A stretch of DNA of 64,000 nucleotides from Bdellovibrionales bacterium GWA2_49_15. GTDB taxonomy: Bacteria > Bdellovibrionota > Bacteriovoracia > Bacteriovoracales > Bacteriovoracaceae. Below the pieces are notes generated by a model. The model saw only the letters and a list, made by a program, of their open reading frames with translations, was not told the origin of the DNA and searched no databases. Numbering within the stretch: the first letter of the stretch is position 1; every line of letters begins with the position of its first letter. The stretch covers positions 412,982 to 476,981 of the forward strand of contig MEPP01000001.1 of assembly GCA_001769855.1 (NCBI GenBank), given 5' to 3'. Of this stretch, positions 17,713 through 25,473 are shown one piece after another. A program made the position numbers and the translations under genes.

Positions 17713-18410
17713 AGCAACTCTTTCTCGCCTGCCTGGCCTTTATTTTGTCCTTTGCTCTCGCCGTGGGGTCTCGCTCATCTGAGCGAGACCTCTACGACTT
17801 TAGGTGGCTTGACCAGGACAAGAAAGTTTACGTTCTCCAAAACAAGGAGTACGTCAAGAAAGGCTCCTTCTATGGAGACTTTTCCTTGTTAAAGGGCATC
17901 AGCTCCGACTATCAGGACACCTCAGGTTTTCAACTTCGAACCGGCCACTATTTCACGGAAGAATGGGCCTTTGAGCTTTCCTTCACGGATTACAATAATA
18001 AAAATAACGCCACCTTTGAAAATCTTCAGCGCATTAATGGCGTCGTGCCGTTCATGCGAAAGATAGAACAATCCTACGGGGGCGCCGTCATCTGGGCGCC
18101 CTTTTACGGGAAGATCAACACCTTCAATAAGATCTTCTACTTCGACTGGTACTTTGGTATCGGTGCTCTCGCGGTGAAGGCCAATAGCAATGCCGAGAGT
18201 GCCGCCAATCCCAACTCCGACGCCTTCAAAGATGAGGAGTTCGTCGGCGCGATGGCCAAAACTGGTGTAAAATTTCATGCCAGTCGCAACTGGCACCTTG
18301 CCCTCGAACTGCAAAATACCTACTTCAAGGCCCACGGGCCGATTCCGGGCACGCCCAAAAAACTTAACACCAACACTGATATCTTTTTAGGTATCGGTTT
18401 TTCATTTTGA
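17709..18410 (+). CDS. outer-membrane beta-barrel protein (GltA/GltB-like)
   Basis: A 233-residue protein with signal peptide MKQLFLACLAFILSFALA; the ATG at 17709 overlaps the previous stop (ATGA). It has the look of the myxobacterial-type outer-membrane barrel family. There is an N-terminal VYVLQNKEYVKKGSFYGDF block, a series of amphipathic strands (GFQLRTGHYFTEEWAFELSF, KIFYFDWYFGIGALAV, WHLALELQNTYF) and a C-terminal FLGIGFSF with final Phe. In the Glt machine, such barrels form the outer-membrane platform that holds CglB. Here the vWA lipoprotein is encoded directly in front, which supports the same partnership. Confidence 0.75.
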   Translation: MKQLFLACLAFILSFALAVGSRSSERDLYDFRWLDQDKKVYVLQNKEYVKKGSFYGDFSLLKGISSDYQDTSGFQLRTGHYFTEEWAFELSFTDYNNKNNATFENLQRINGVVPFMRKIEQSYGGAVIWAPFYGKINTFNKIFYFDWYFGIGALAVKANSNAESAANPNSDAFKDEEFVGAMAKTGVKFHASRNWHLALELQNTYFKAHGPIPGTPKKLNTNTDIFLGIGFSF

Positions 18411-18431
18411 TGAGATAAGGGGTCAATCGTG

Positions 18432-19877
18432 ATGAAGCAATTGCTCATTATCTGTCTTCTGTTCAGTCTGCGGGCCGAAGCCGAGCTCGGCAAGGCCTTT
18501 GATCTTTATCTGTCGAACAAGGCCCAGAAACAAGAATGGATCGCCTACGAGATGATGACCTCCGAGCACTTCTTTGTCGCCTCCATTTTTGCCAAGAGAC
18601 ATATTTTAAGTCAGGGCGAGCACTCCACTATTTTTGAGGAGGCGCTTGAAACCATTGCCACCAAGGCGGGCATTGAGGCGCTCAGCGACTTACCCGATGA
18701 AGTCATGCAGAAGACCAGTGGCGCAACCATGACCCTGGTTTTAGGATTGCGCCGCTTTCGTGAAAAACATTATCAGGCGGCCATTGATGCCCTCAAAACC
18801 ATCTCTCCCTATAGTCGTTTTTATCCCGAGGCCCTGATGGTGATCGGCCCCTCTCTCTATTTCCTGGGGAGTGGGGAGGACAAGATCATCCAAACCTATC
18901 AGACTTGTTCCCAATCAGCGGAGAAGATGGCCAAAGATGCTTCCCATGAAAAGCTGCGCCGATATTATGAGCTCATCCGTGAAAATTGTCTTATTCACCT
19001 GGCAAGACAATCCTATTCCAAAACAAAGTTCAATGATTCCACCTATGCCTATGAGAAAATTACCAAGCAAAGCTATCGCTGGCCTTACATTTTGCTCGAA
19101 CGCGCGTGGACCAGTTTCAAGCTCGGTGACTACAATCGCGCACTCGGCCTGGTGGCCACCTATGGCTCTCCCCTTTTAGAAAGTTATTTCTTCCCCGAGG
19201 CCGAAATTGTGAAGGCCGTCTCATACCATCGCCTCTGCCTCTATGATGATGCGCTTCAGGTGGTCGAAAATTATTATCAAAACTATAAGCCGAAAAGTGA
19301 GGCGCTTGAAACAGCGCTCAAGGAAAACAAGGATACCTTCGATTTTTTTCTTAACCTGATGTTTGAAGAGCGCAGCGAGCGGGAGAAGGTTGGACCCTAT
19401 GTGGCCGGCCTGGCGATTCAAATCAGAAAAGAGGTCAAATTCAATCTGGATTTGATCACGCTTCGCCGTGCCGAGGAGGAGTTACAGTCCGTTCTCAAAT
19501 GGCCGGATCACCCCATGAAAAAAGATGTCACCTACGAAATCATGGGAATGATCAGCCACCTCAAAAAGAAAATGAACTTCTACGTCATGGAGCGAATGGT
19601 GAGCTTCGTGAATGAGATTCATCGCACCAGCTATGAGATGTTTAATATTAAGCTCGACATTCTAAGCAAAAAACGCAACCTGATTTATAAGGGTGAAAAG
19701 TTAGTCGCCGATCGGGCCCGCGGCGAGCTGAAAAATGTGAAGCGCCGAGCTGACCAGCACTACTATGAATTTATCGGCGAATTTTGGGCCGATGAGCTGG
19801 GTGAGTATTCCTTTGGACTCAAGAGCAACTGCGAGACGCTGCAAACTCGCACCACCTCGACCGGAGGCCAACCATGA
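18432..19877 (+). CDS. periplasmic TPR-type protein of the gliding cluster (GltC-like)
   Basis: A 481-residue helical protein with a signal peptide (MKQLLIICLLFSLRAEAELG). The GTG at 18429 and the ATG at 18432 are both possible; AAGGGG lies nine bases before the ATG. It is made of helix pairs with TPR spacing, for example LGLRRFREKHYQAAIDAL, ERAWTSFKLGDYNRALGLVATYG and YHRLCLYDDALQVVENYYQN. The last 120 residues are a long charged helical region. It sits between the barrel gene and the motor genes. GltC of Myxococcus is a periplasmic TPR protein that works with GltA/GltB, so the position fits, but the family link is inferred. Confidence 0.65.
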   Translation: MKQLLIICLLFSLRAEAELGKAFDLYLSNKAQKQEWIAYEMMTSEHFFVASIFAKRHILSQGEHSTIFEEALETIATKAGIEALSDLPDEVMQKTSGATMTLVLGLRRFREKHYQAAIDALKTISPYSRFYPEALMVIGPSLYFLGSGEDKIIQTYQTCSQSAEKMAKDASHEKLRRYYELIRENCLIHLARQSYSKTKFNDSTYAYEKITKQSYRWPYILLERAWTSFKLGDYNRALGLVATYGSPLLESYFFPEAEIVKAVSYHRLCLYDDALQVVENYYQNYKPKSEALETALKENKDTFDFFLNLMFEERSEREKVGPYVAGLAIQIRKEVKFNLDLITLRRAEEELQSVLKWPDHPMKKDVTYEIMGMISHLKKKMNFYVMERMVSFVNEIHRTSYEMFNIKLDILSKKRNLIYKGEKLVADRARGELKNVKRRADQHYYEFIGEFWADELGEYSFGLKSNCETLQTRTTSTGGQP

Positions 19878-20128
19878 GAACACTTCTTGCGATCCTACTC
19901 CTGTGCCAGATCAGCTTCGCCGCCGAGACTTCGAAACCGGCCAAGGTAAATTATCAGTACAAAAAATATGAGCATTTCGACCTGGGCGACCTGGAAGTTC
20001 AGGGTAACTTGATTGCCCCGGGCGACCTCTCGGTCAAAGATCAAGGGGCCCATCTCATGGATCGCAATCTCTACATCAGGAACAACTTTGACAAGGAAAT
20101 GCGCACCGATGTCCTTGATTTAAGGTAG
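19874..20128 (+). CDS. small exported protein inside the gliding cluster
   Basis: An 84-residue protein with signal peptide MRTLLAILLLCQISFAAE. The mature part of about 66 residues has a short pattern, KYEHFDLGDLEVQGNLIAPG, then DLSVKDQG and a basic C-terminus with RNNFDKEMRTD. The ATG overlaps the previous stop by four bases (ATGA), showing translational coupling to the TPR gene. The next gene (the TolQ-like channel) follows after 89 bases with its own strong ribosome site. I do not recognise the family. The size and the place between platform and motor genes suggest a small connector or assembly factor, which is a guess. Confidence 0.65.
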   Translation: MRTLLAILLLCQISFAAETSKPAKVNYQYKKYEHFDLGDLEVQGNLIAPGDLSVKDQGAHLMDRNLYIRNNFDKEMRTDVLDLR

Positions 20129-20217
20129 GATGTCCGTCCTCCTTATACTGAATACATTTACTCAAGTTAGCCCCAAATTTAACCGATACTTTTGTTCAGA
20201 TATGGAGGATATAGCTT

Positions 20218-20937
20218 ATGGGCCCAGAAACTGTTGCACCAGCTGCACCAAATCCGAGTTTTTTCTTTGAAGTGATCGCCTTCTTCAATGATGGCGGGAT
20301 TTTCATGTATGTCATTTTGGCCATTTGGATTTTTGGCCTGGTGATTGTGGCCGAGAGATTCAAGGCCTTTTATAGTTGGGATGTGGATGGCCCGTCACTC
20401 ATGGACATGGTGAAGCGCAACGTTCTTATGAATGAGGTTCAAAAGGCCATTCAGGCCTGTTCCAATTCCAAATCACTTCTTGCCTACGTTTTGAAAAGCG
20501 GCCTGAAGCGCGCCAATCAAAATAAAGAGCAAATTCAAGACGCGGTGGAATCCAGCATTTTAGAAGTGTCACCGAAGCTGGAAAAACGCATGGGCCAGCT
20601 GGCCTTGTGCTCAAACATCTCAACTCTTTTTGGGTTGCTCGGTACAATCCAAGGTCTCATTCAATCTTTTGGTGCCGTTGCCAATGCCGATCCCGCCAGC
20701 AAGGCAAAGTTGTTGGCCATCGGGATTTCAGTCGCCATGAACACGACGGCCCTCGGTCTTTTATCAGCGATCTCACTCCTGGTGGCGCATCAAACCTTGG
20801 TATCGAAGGGAGAGAAGATCCAAGCGGAGGTCGATGAGTTTTCGTCCAAGCTGGTGGATCTCCTGGGAACAAAGAAACATCTTCCGGTGGCCCCGGCCAA
20901 TCCTGCAACCAATGAAGAAACAGATTCTGCCGCGTAA
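20218..20937 (+). CDS. MotA/TolQ/ExbB proton-channel protein (AglR-like)
   Basis: A 239-residue inner-membrane protein of the TolQ/ExbB family, the pentameric half of an ion-driven motor. Three membrane helices are visible: about 28-48 (GGIFMYVILAIWIFGLVIV), about 125-147 (SNISTLFGLLGTIQGLIQSF) and about 165-190 (IGISVAMNTTALGLLSAISLLVA). The family GLLGT-x-x-G and NTTALG polar residues line the channel. GGAGG stands nine bases before the ATG. It is followed by two TolR-type genes, the same order as aglR-aglQ-aglS of the Myxococcus gliding motor. TolQ of the Tol-Pal system is the main alternative, but two TolR genes plus TPR/FHA genes favour Agl. Confidence 0.85.
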   Translation: MGPETVAPAAPNPSFFFEVIAFFNDGGIFMYVILAIWIFGLVIVAERFKAFYSWDVDGPSLMDMVKRNVLMNEVQKAIQACSNSKSLLAYVLKSGLKRANQNKEQIQDAVESSILEVSPKLEKRMGQLALCSNISTLFGLLGTIQGLIQSFGAVANADPASKAKLLAIGISVAMNTTALGLLSAISLLVAHQTLVSKGEKIQAEVDEFSSKLVDLLGTKKHLPVAPANPATNEETDSAA

Positions 20938-20954
20938 TTGAGAGGGAATGCTTC

Positions 20955-21458
20955 ATGCGAGCTTTGAGAAAAAAACAGTCTATTCCTAAATTGAATCTCG
21001 TTCCAATCATGGATTCGGTTTTTATTTTTATCTTTTTTTTGCTCCTGTCCGCTCAATTCGTGGATATTCATGAGATACAGGGAGATGCTCCGGTTATTGC
21101 CAACTTTGAAGATTCTAAACTCAAAAAAGAACCGCTCAATCTGGTACTGGAAATTGAGAAAGATTCCATTAATGTGAAAATCGGTCTAGACGGACACTCC
21201 TATAAAAAAATTGCCTTCGATGATCAGCTGGTGGAGCTGCATAAGGTTCTCTCGCAATTAAAGGCCAATCACATCGATGAGGACTCTGTCATTTTAAAGC
21301 CGGCCAAGGCACTCCCCTACGGCAGGCTGGTGGTGATCATGGATTCCATCCGTTCTGTAAGCAAGGAAGTGGGAGAAATTAGTGGCACTAATAACAAAGG
21401 GGAGCTGATCAAGACGAAGACGCTCTTTCCTCAACTCATTTTTGAGACGGTGATGTAA
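20955..21458 (+). CDS. ExbD/TolR-type motor protein (AglQ/AglS-like), first copy
   Basis: A 167-residue protein with one membrane helix (about 16-36, LVPIMDSVFIFIFFLLLSAQF). It carries the family aspartate, Asp20, the proton-binding residue of TolR/ExbD/MotB. A periplasmic domain of about 125 residues follows, with the usual beta-alpha-beta end (SVILKPAKALPYGRLVVIMDSIRSV). It lies 17 bases behind the TolQ-like gene and three bases before a second, divergent ExbD-type gene. Two unequal TolR proteins with one TolQ is the AglRQS composition, in which the motor pulls on periplasmic Glt proteins. Confidence 0.85.
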   Translation: MRALRKKQSIPKLNLVPIMDSVFIFIFFLLLSAQFVDIHEIQGDAPVIANFEDSKLKKEPLNLVLEIEKDSINVKIGLDGHSYKKIAFDDQLVELHKVLSQLKANHIDEDSVILKPAKALPYGRLVVIMDSIRSVSKEVGEISGTNNKGELIKTKTLFPQLIFETVM

Positions 21459-21461
21459 CTT

Positions 21462-21989
21462 ATGAGCAGCTTTGCCAAGAAAATAAAACTTCGTCGCAGA
21501 AAAAAATCTCCCGTAGAGTTGGATATTACGACGCTACTAGATATTTTGACCATCCTCCTGGTATTCCTGTTGCGCAGCTATAATGCCACCGATCTAAAAC
21601 TGGATGTTGCCCAGGGAGTAACCCTTCCCACCGCCGAAAGCCTGGACCTTGGCTCCTATGCCATCGTTCTGCAAGTGAACAAAAATCGTGAATTATTTTT
21701 TAACAACAAACTCATCACCCATCTGGATGCCTCAGGCAAAGGTGGCCCGGAGCTGGAAAAATTGCTGGCGACAGAAGCTGAAAATCAGCGCAAAGAAATG
21801 GCACGCCAACCTGCCTCCCATACCAAGCTACCACTGGACAAGGACGGTAAACCTCAGATCCTTCCGCTAAAGATAAATTTGGTGTTTGATAAAGAGCTTC
21901 CCTATGAAGTCGTGGGCAATGTGCTCCATTACGCCGCGAATAGCGGACATAGCAAATTCAAATTCATTGTCCAGGGGAAGGGTCAATGA
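21462..21989 (+). CDS. ExbD/TolR-type motor protein (AglS/AglQ-like), second copy
   Basis: A 175-residue protein: a very basic cytoplasmic start (KKIKLRRRKKS), one membrane helix (about 22-40, ITTLLDILTILLVFLL) with the family aspartate Asp27, then a periplasmic domain. That domain carries an insertion rich in Lys/Asp/Pro (ARQPASHTKLPLDKDGKPQ) before the last beta-alpha unit (VFDKELPYEVVGNVLHYAANS). The insertion distinguishes it from the first copy. Its stop overlaps the next start by four bases (ATGA), so the motor is coupled to the large TPR gene. Confidence 0.85.
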   Translation: MSSFAKKIKLRRRKKSPVELDITTLLDILTILLVFLLRSYNATDLKLDVAQGVTLPTAESLDLGSYAIVLQVNKNRELFFNNKLITHLDASGKGGPELEKLLATEAENQRKEMARQPASHTKLPLDKDGKPQILPLKINLVFDKELPYEVVGNVLHYAANSGHSKFKFIVQGKGQ

Positions 21990-24853
21990 AAGCAGCCATG
22001 ATTCTTCTTGTTTTTCTCACCACGATCGTAGTTGCCAGCGAAGGACAAAACACTCGTTGGGAACAGCTCTTTTTACTCGTTAACGAGGAAATCAAAACGG
22101 TTGAAACTCTGGGGGGAAAACGTGGCCCCGATCTGGAGTATCGTCTGTTTCAACTTCAGTCCGAGCGACTCGGCCTGATCAAAGAAAAAGAAAATGCCTC
22201 CTTCCTGGGTGCGACCATGGCCGACCGAGGGAAAAGAAGCAAAGATAGCTACTTTACGGAATCATTAAAAATTTATCAGCAGGTGAAATCCTTCGGACTG
22301 AAGATCATGGCCGACTATCCGAAACATCCCGAAACCGGCCCCATCTTTTTCACCCTTGCCACCAACTCGCGGGACTACGGCAAAGACAGAATGGCCGAGT
22401 TTTATTTTTTGAAAGCGCTCCAGCATGTCTCCGCCTCATCCAAACTGGCCCATTCCATTCGGGTGGGCCTGGCCGAGCATTATTACAATGAAAAAGAGTT
22501 TGCCAAGGCCACGGCGATTTATCGCAAAGTGGTGGAAAATGATAAAGATGAATGGCTGGCCAAGCATAATTACAATCTTGCCTGGTGCCAGCTCAAAAGC
22601 AAAGATTTCAACTCCGCCATCGACAACCTCATCCTGGCCTTCAACTTGAGCAGGGCCGGAGCAAGGCCAAGCAATGGAGTGTCTTATATCTCGGTCACCG
22701 ACCAGGTCCTGGTGGCCATGTCGATCTTTTATGTGCTGGCGAACAGGGGGATGGAAGGTGTTCAGTTCTTCACCAGAGAAGTTGCCGAACCTACAACTTA
22801 TCTGATCAAGCTGGCCCATTCGGCGGCAGAAAACGGCCAGTTTAAGGAGGCCAGATTCGCCTTAACCGAGGCCCTCAAAAAAGAGAAAGATGCCGCCAAG
22901 CTGGCCCAAACCCGTCTGAAGGAATTGGAGATTTATCGTAACTTCAAGCAGGAAGATCTGTTCTTTGAGGCCGCGGAGGCGTTCTGGAAGTTGGCCAAAA
23001 CAGCAGCCATCCAGAATGAGCAGAAAGACGAATTCGTCGACAAAACAAAATCTCTGGCCGGCCAGTATCAGATGGAGCTGAGCAAACGCTTTAACCACGA
23101 TAAAAGAATCAATGAGACCCAGCTGGCCCGGGTCCTGGATTTTTTTAAGATGATTGCTGATGTTATCCCCGGCGAAGCCAGTGCTTACGCCTATTACTCT
23201 GGGGAAACGCTCTTTATTTTAAAACGCTATGAACGCTCGGCGCAGTACTATGAAAAGGCCATTCATTTGCAAAAAGAGGCCGCCCCTGACCTGGTTCTGT
23301 TGAAAAAAATCCTAAACTCTTTTTTTGCCGCCATCAGTGAGGATAGCTTTCCAAAGGGCGAATGGCGCAAAATGGCCTACCTGGGCCATGAGAAGTTATT
23401 AACCTTTTACCCAAAAGAAGAAAAAGCTCCCTCGGCCTATCGTGAGCTTTTCGCGCTGTATGTCCAAGATAAGCGGATCACCGAAGCGGAAAAACTCATG
23501 CATACTTACCAGCTCAATTTTCCAAAGGACCTGGAAATCCAAAAGAAGCAGTTCCTGTCAATCTTAGATCATCATATTAAGTACAAAGCCATCACAGAGA
23601 TCAATCGCCTGATCGCGCTGATGCCCAAGCCACCATTCTTGTTTGCCCTCTCGGAGACGGAAAAGGCCATGGGCATTCTGGGCAATATTCTCTTTGAGCA
23701 ATTTATTGTGCTGGAAAAGCAAAATAAACAGGATGAGGCCGCCCGCGGTCTGGACGCCCTTGCCCATCAGGAAATTTTCCCTGCGGTGGTCAGAGCAAAG
23801 GCCGCCTACAATGGGTCTTTGATTTATTTAAGCAAGATGGAGGGAGAAAAGGCCTCTCGACTGGCAATGACTTCCTTAAATCTCATGCCGGAAAAAGAAC
23901 ATGCCAACTATCTGCCTAAATTTCAAAAAATGACCTTCCTTCTCGCCTACGGTCAGTTTTTTGATCAGGCAGTCAAGCTCGGGGTGCAGCTCTTCAAGGT
24001 AACCCCAAAAAACCCGCAGTACGTTGGCATGCTCCAGGAGATGACCATCGGAATGATCGAGTGGAACTTAAGTTCGCACCATTTTGCCGAAGCCGAAAAG
24101 TTGGCTGCGGGCGAATTTAACGAGAAGGCCGATCAACTCATTGCCAGCACCTATCGCTATCTCAACTATCAGACCGAATATTTGCAGTTTGTTAAAAAAT
24201 TAGTGGCGCAACAGCACTTATCGCGCATGAAGCAAAAACGCGAGATGCTCGATCATGTCCTTTACCTCTACCTTGAATCCTTTCCCGCTAATCGGCCCAT
24301 GCAGACGATGGCCGTGACGATCCTCGAAGAAAGTCTGGTGGCGCTGGCGTCTTCTCCGGAAATCGTCTCCCACTTTCGCCAGGCCCTGACCCAGCAGGCG
24401 CAGTTTGAAAAACTCTATGCTGAACTTCAGGAGCCCTTTAAGCTCGAGCTTGAGTCCTACGTTGCTCCATTTAATCAGGAGTTGTTTAATCGCAAATTGA
24501 GCGAAGGACTGGGGCGTTTAAAAGAGCTAACCGGCAAAATCGAACTCTTTCTTAAGAACAATAATCCCCGTTATGCCTTTTATTTAACCTACCAGCTCGC
24601 CACGATCTATTCAGGCAATGCCGCAAAAATTTCCGCCTTAAATCCGGTCGGCAGTCCGGTCGAGTTTCAGCAAGCTTTCCAGAAAGAAATGAAAGGATTA
24701 TCCCGTATGATCGATGAAAAAGGGCAATCCTATTTTAAATCCTTTAAAAAGCTCCGTGCCAGCGGATTTTATGCCGGCAACCTAACTCTCAACTTGGAAC
24801 ACTCCAGGGCCCCGGCCTCTCCCATGGCCGAGCTCACTGTCTTAGTGGATTAA
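21986..24853 (+). CDS. large periplasmic TPR protein of the gliding cluster (GltD/GltI-like)
   Basis: A 955-residue protein with a signal peptide (MKAAMILLVFLTTIVVASEG). Almost entirely helical repeats of the TPR kind follow: LAEHYYNEKEFAKATAIYRKVV, WLAKHNYNLAWCQLKSKDFNSAID, AYYSGETLFILKRYERSAQYYEKA, and further copies through residue 700. The C-terminal part has longer helices and ends with a short beta segment (LRASGFYAGNLTLNLE). It is coupled to the second TolR gene by a four-base overlap and followed by the TPR lipoprotein gene. In Myxococcus the periplasmic GltD and GltI proteins are large repeat proteins linking the motor to the outer membrane. Which one this matches cannot be decided by eye. 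Confidence 0.7.
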   Translation: MKAAMILLVFLTTIVVASEGQNTRWEQLFLLVNEEIKTVETLGGKRGPDLEYRLFQLQSERLGLIKEKENASFLGATMADRGKRSKDSYFTESLKIYQQVKSFGLKIMADYPKHPETGPIFFTLATNSRDYGKDRMAEFYFLKALQHVSASSKLAHSIRVGLAEHYYNEKEFAKATAIYRKVVENDKDEWLAKHNYNLAWCQLKSKDFNSAIDNLILAFNLSRAGARPSNGVSYISVTDQVLVAMSIFYVLANRGMEGVQFFTREVAEPTTYLIKLAHSAAENGQFKEARFALTEALKKEKDAAKLAQTRLKELEIYRNFKQEDLFFEAAEAFWKLAKTAAIQNEQKDEFVDKTKSLAGQYQMELSKRFNHDKRINETQLARVLDFFKMIADVIPGEASAYAYYSGETLFILKRYERSAQYYEKAIHLQKEAAPDLVLLKKILNSFFAAISEDSFPKGEWRKMAYLGHEKLLTFYPKEEKAPSAYRELFALYVQDKRITEAEKLMHTYQLNFPKDLEIQKKQFLSILDHHIKYKAITEINRLIALMPKPPFLFALSETEKAMGILGNILFEQFIVLEKQNKQDEAARGLDALAHQEIFPAVVRAKAAYNGSLIYLSKMEGEKASRLAMTSLNLMPEKEHANYLPKFQKMTFLLAYGQFFDQAVKLGVQLFKVTPKNPQYVGMLQEMTIGMIEWNLSSHHFAEAEKLAAGEFNEKADQLIASTYRYLNYQTEYLQFVKKLVAQQHLSRMKQKREMLDHVLYLYLESFPANRPMQTMAVTILEESLVALASSPEIVSHFRQALTQQAQFEKLYAELQEPFKLELESYVAPFNQELFNRKLSEGLGRLKELTGKIELFLKNNNPRYAFYLTYQLATIYSGNAAKISALNPVGSPVEFQQAFQKEMKGLSRMIDEKGQSYFKSFKKLRASGFYAGNLTLNLEHSRAPASPMAELTVLVD

Positions 24854-24858
24854 ACGTT

Positions 24859-25467
24859 ATGAAGAAGATTTATTTTTGTTTCCTGATCTTGCTCCTCACC
24901 TTGGTGAGCTGTGCCCATCAGTCTCAGGTGCGGACGCGCAGTATTCAAAATCCTAACGATGATAAGCTGGCCCACGAATCGAAGGATCGTTTCAGCGAGG
25001 AACGCCTGAGCGCTCTTCAGAAGACCGAGGGGGCGGGAATTGACTGCCGCCTGGGTGATACGACATCCGGTTTTAATAAACTCCAAACAATGTACAAAGA
25101 TAATGAGATGAAAAGTGCCTACTGGTTGACCCTTGGAAATTGCTCCATTCAGAACATGGATTTTGACCGTGCCTACTACTTTTTCAAGCTCGCTCTCACC
25201 AAGGCCAAAAACAAAACTGAGGAGGCCCGCGTCTATAACAACCTTGGCGTTCTCTTATGGAAAAAGAAGAACTATGAAGATGCAGTCTCGCATTTCCTTG
25301 AGGCCAGAAAAAGAGCGACACTCTTATCCCCTATTTTTAACCTATGCAGCCTGTATGTGGCCAGAAATCAGCTGGCGTTGGCCGAGGGAATTATCTCACA
25401 GGCCCCCAAAGAACTCTCCCAGGACCCTGAATGGAAAATGCTTACAACTTTGGTAAAAGGACAATAG
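24859..25467 (+). CDS. TPR lipoprotein (GltE/AglT-like)
   Basis: A 202-residue lipoprotein: MKKIYFCFLILLLTLVSC gives the lipobox LVSC. A short basic linker and then three to four TPR units follow (YWLTLGNCSIQNMDFDRAYYFF, ARVYNNLGVLLWKKKNYEDAVSHFLEA, SLYVARNQLALAEGII). Domain content and position fit AglT (GltE), the TPR lipoprotein of the Myxococcus gliding machine. It starts five bases after the large TPR gene and is followed six bases later by the FHA/TonB-like gene, so all are one operon. Confidence 0.75.
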   Translation: MKKIYFCFLILLLTLVSCAHQSQVRTRSIQNPNDDKLAHESKDRFSEERLSALQKTEGAGIDCRLGDTTSGFNKLQTMYKDNEMKSAYWLTLGNCSIQNMDFDRAYYFFKLALTKAKNKTEEARVYNNLGVLLWKKKNYEDAVSHFLEARKRATLLSPIFNLCSLYVARNQLALAEGIISQAPKELSQDPEWKMLTTLVKGQ

Positions 25468-25473
25468 ATTTTT

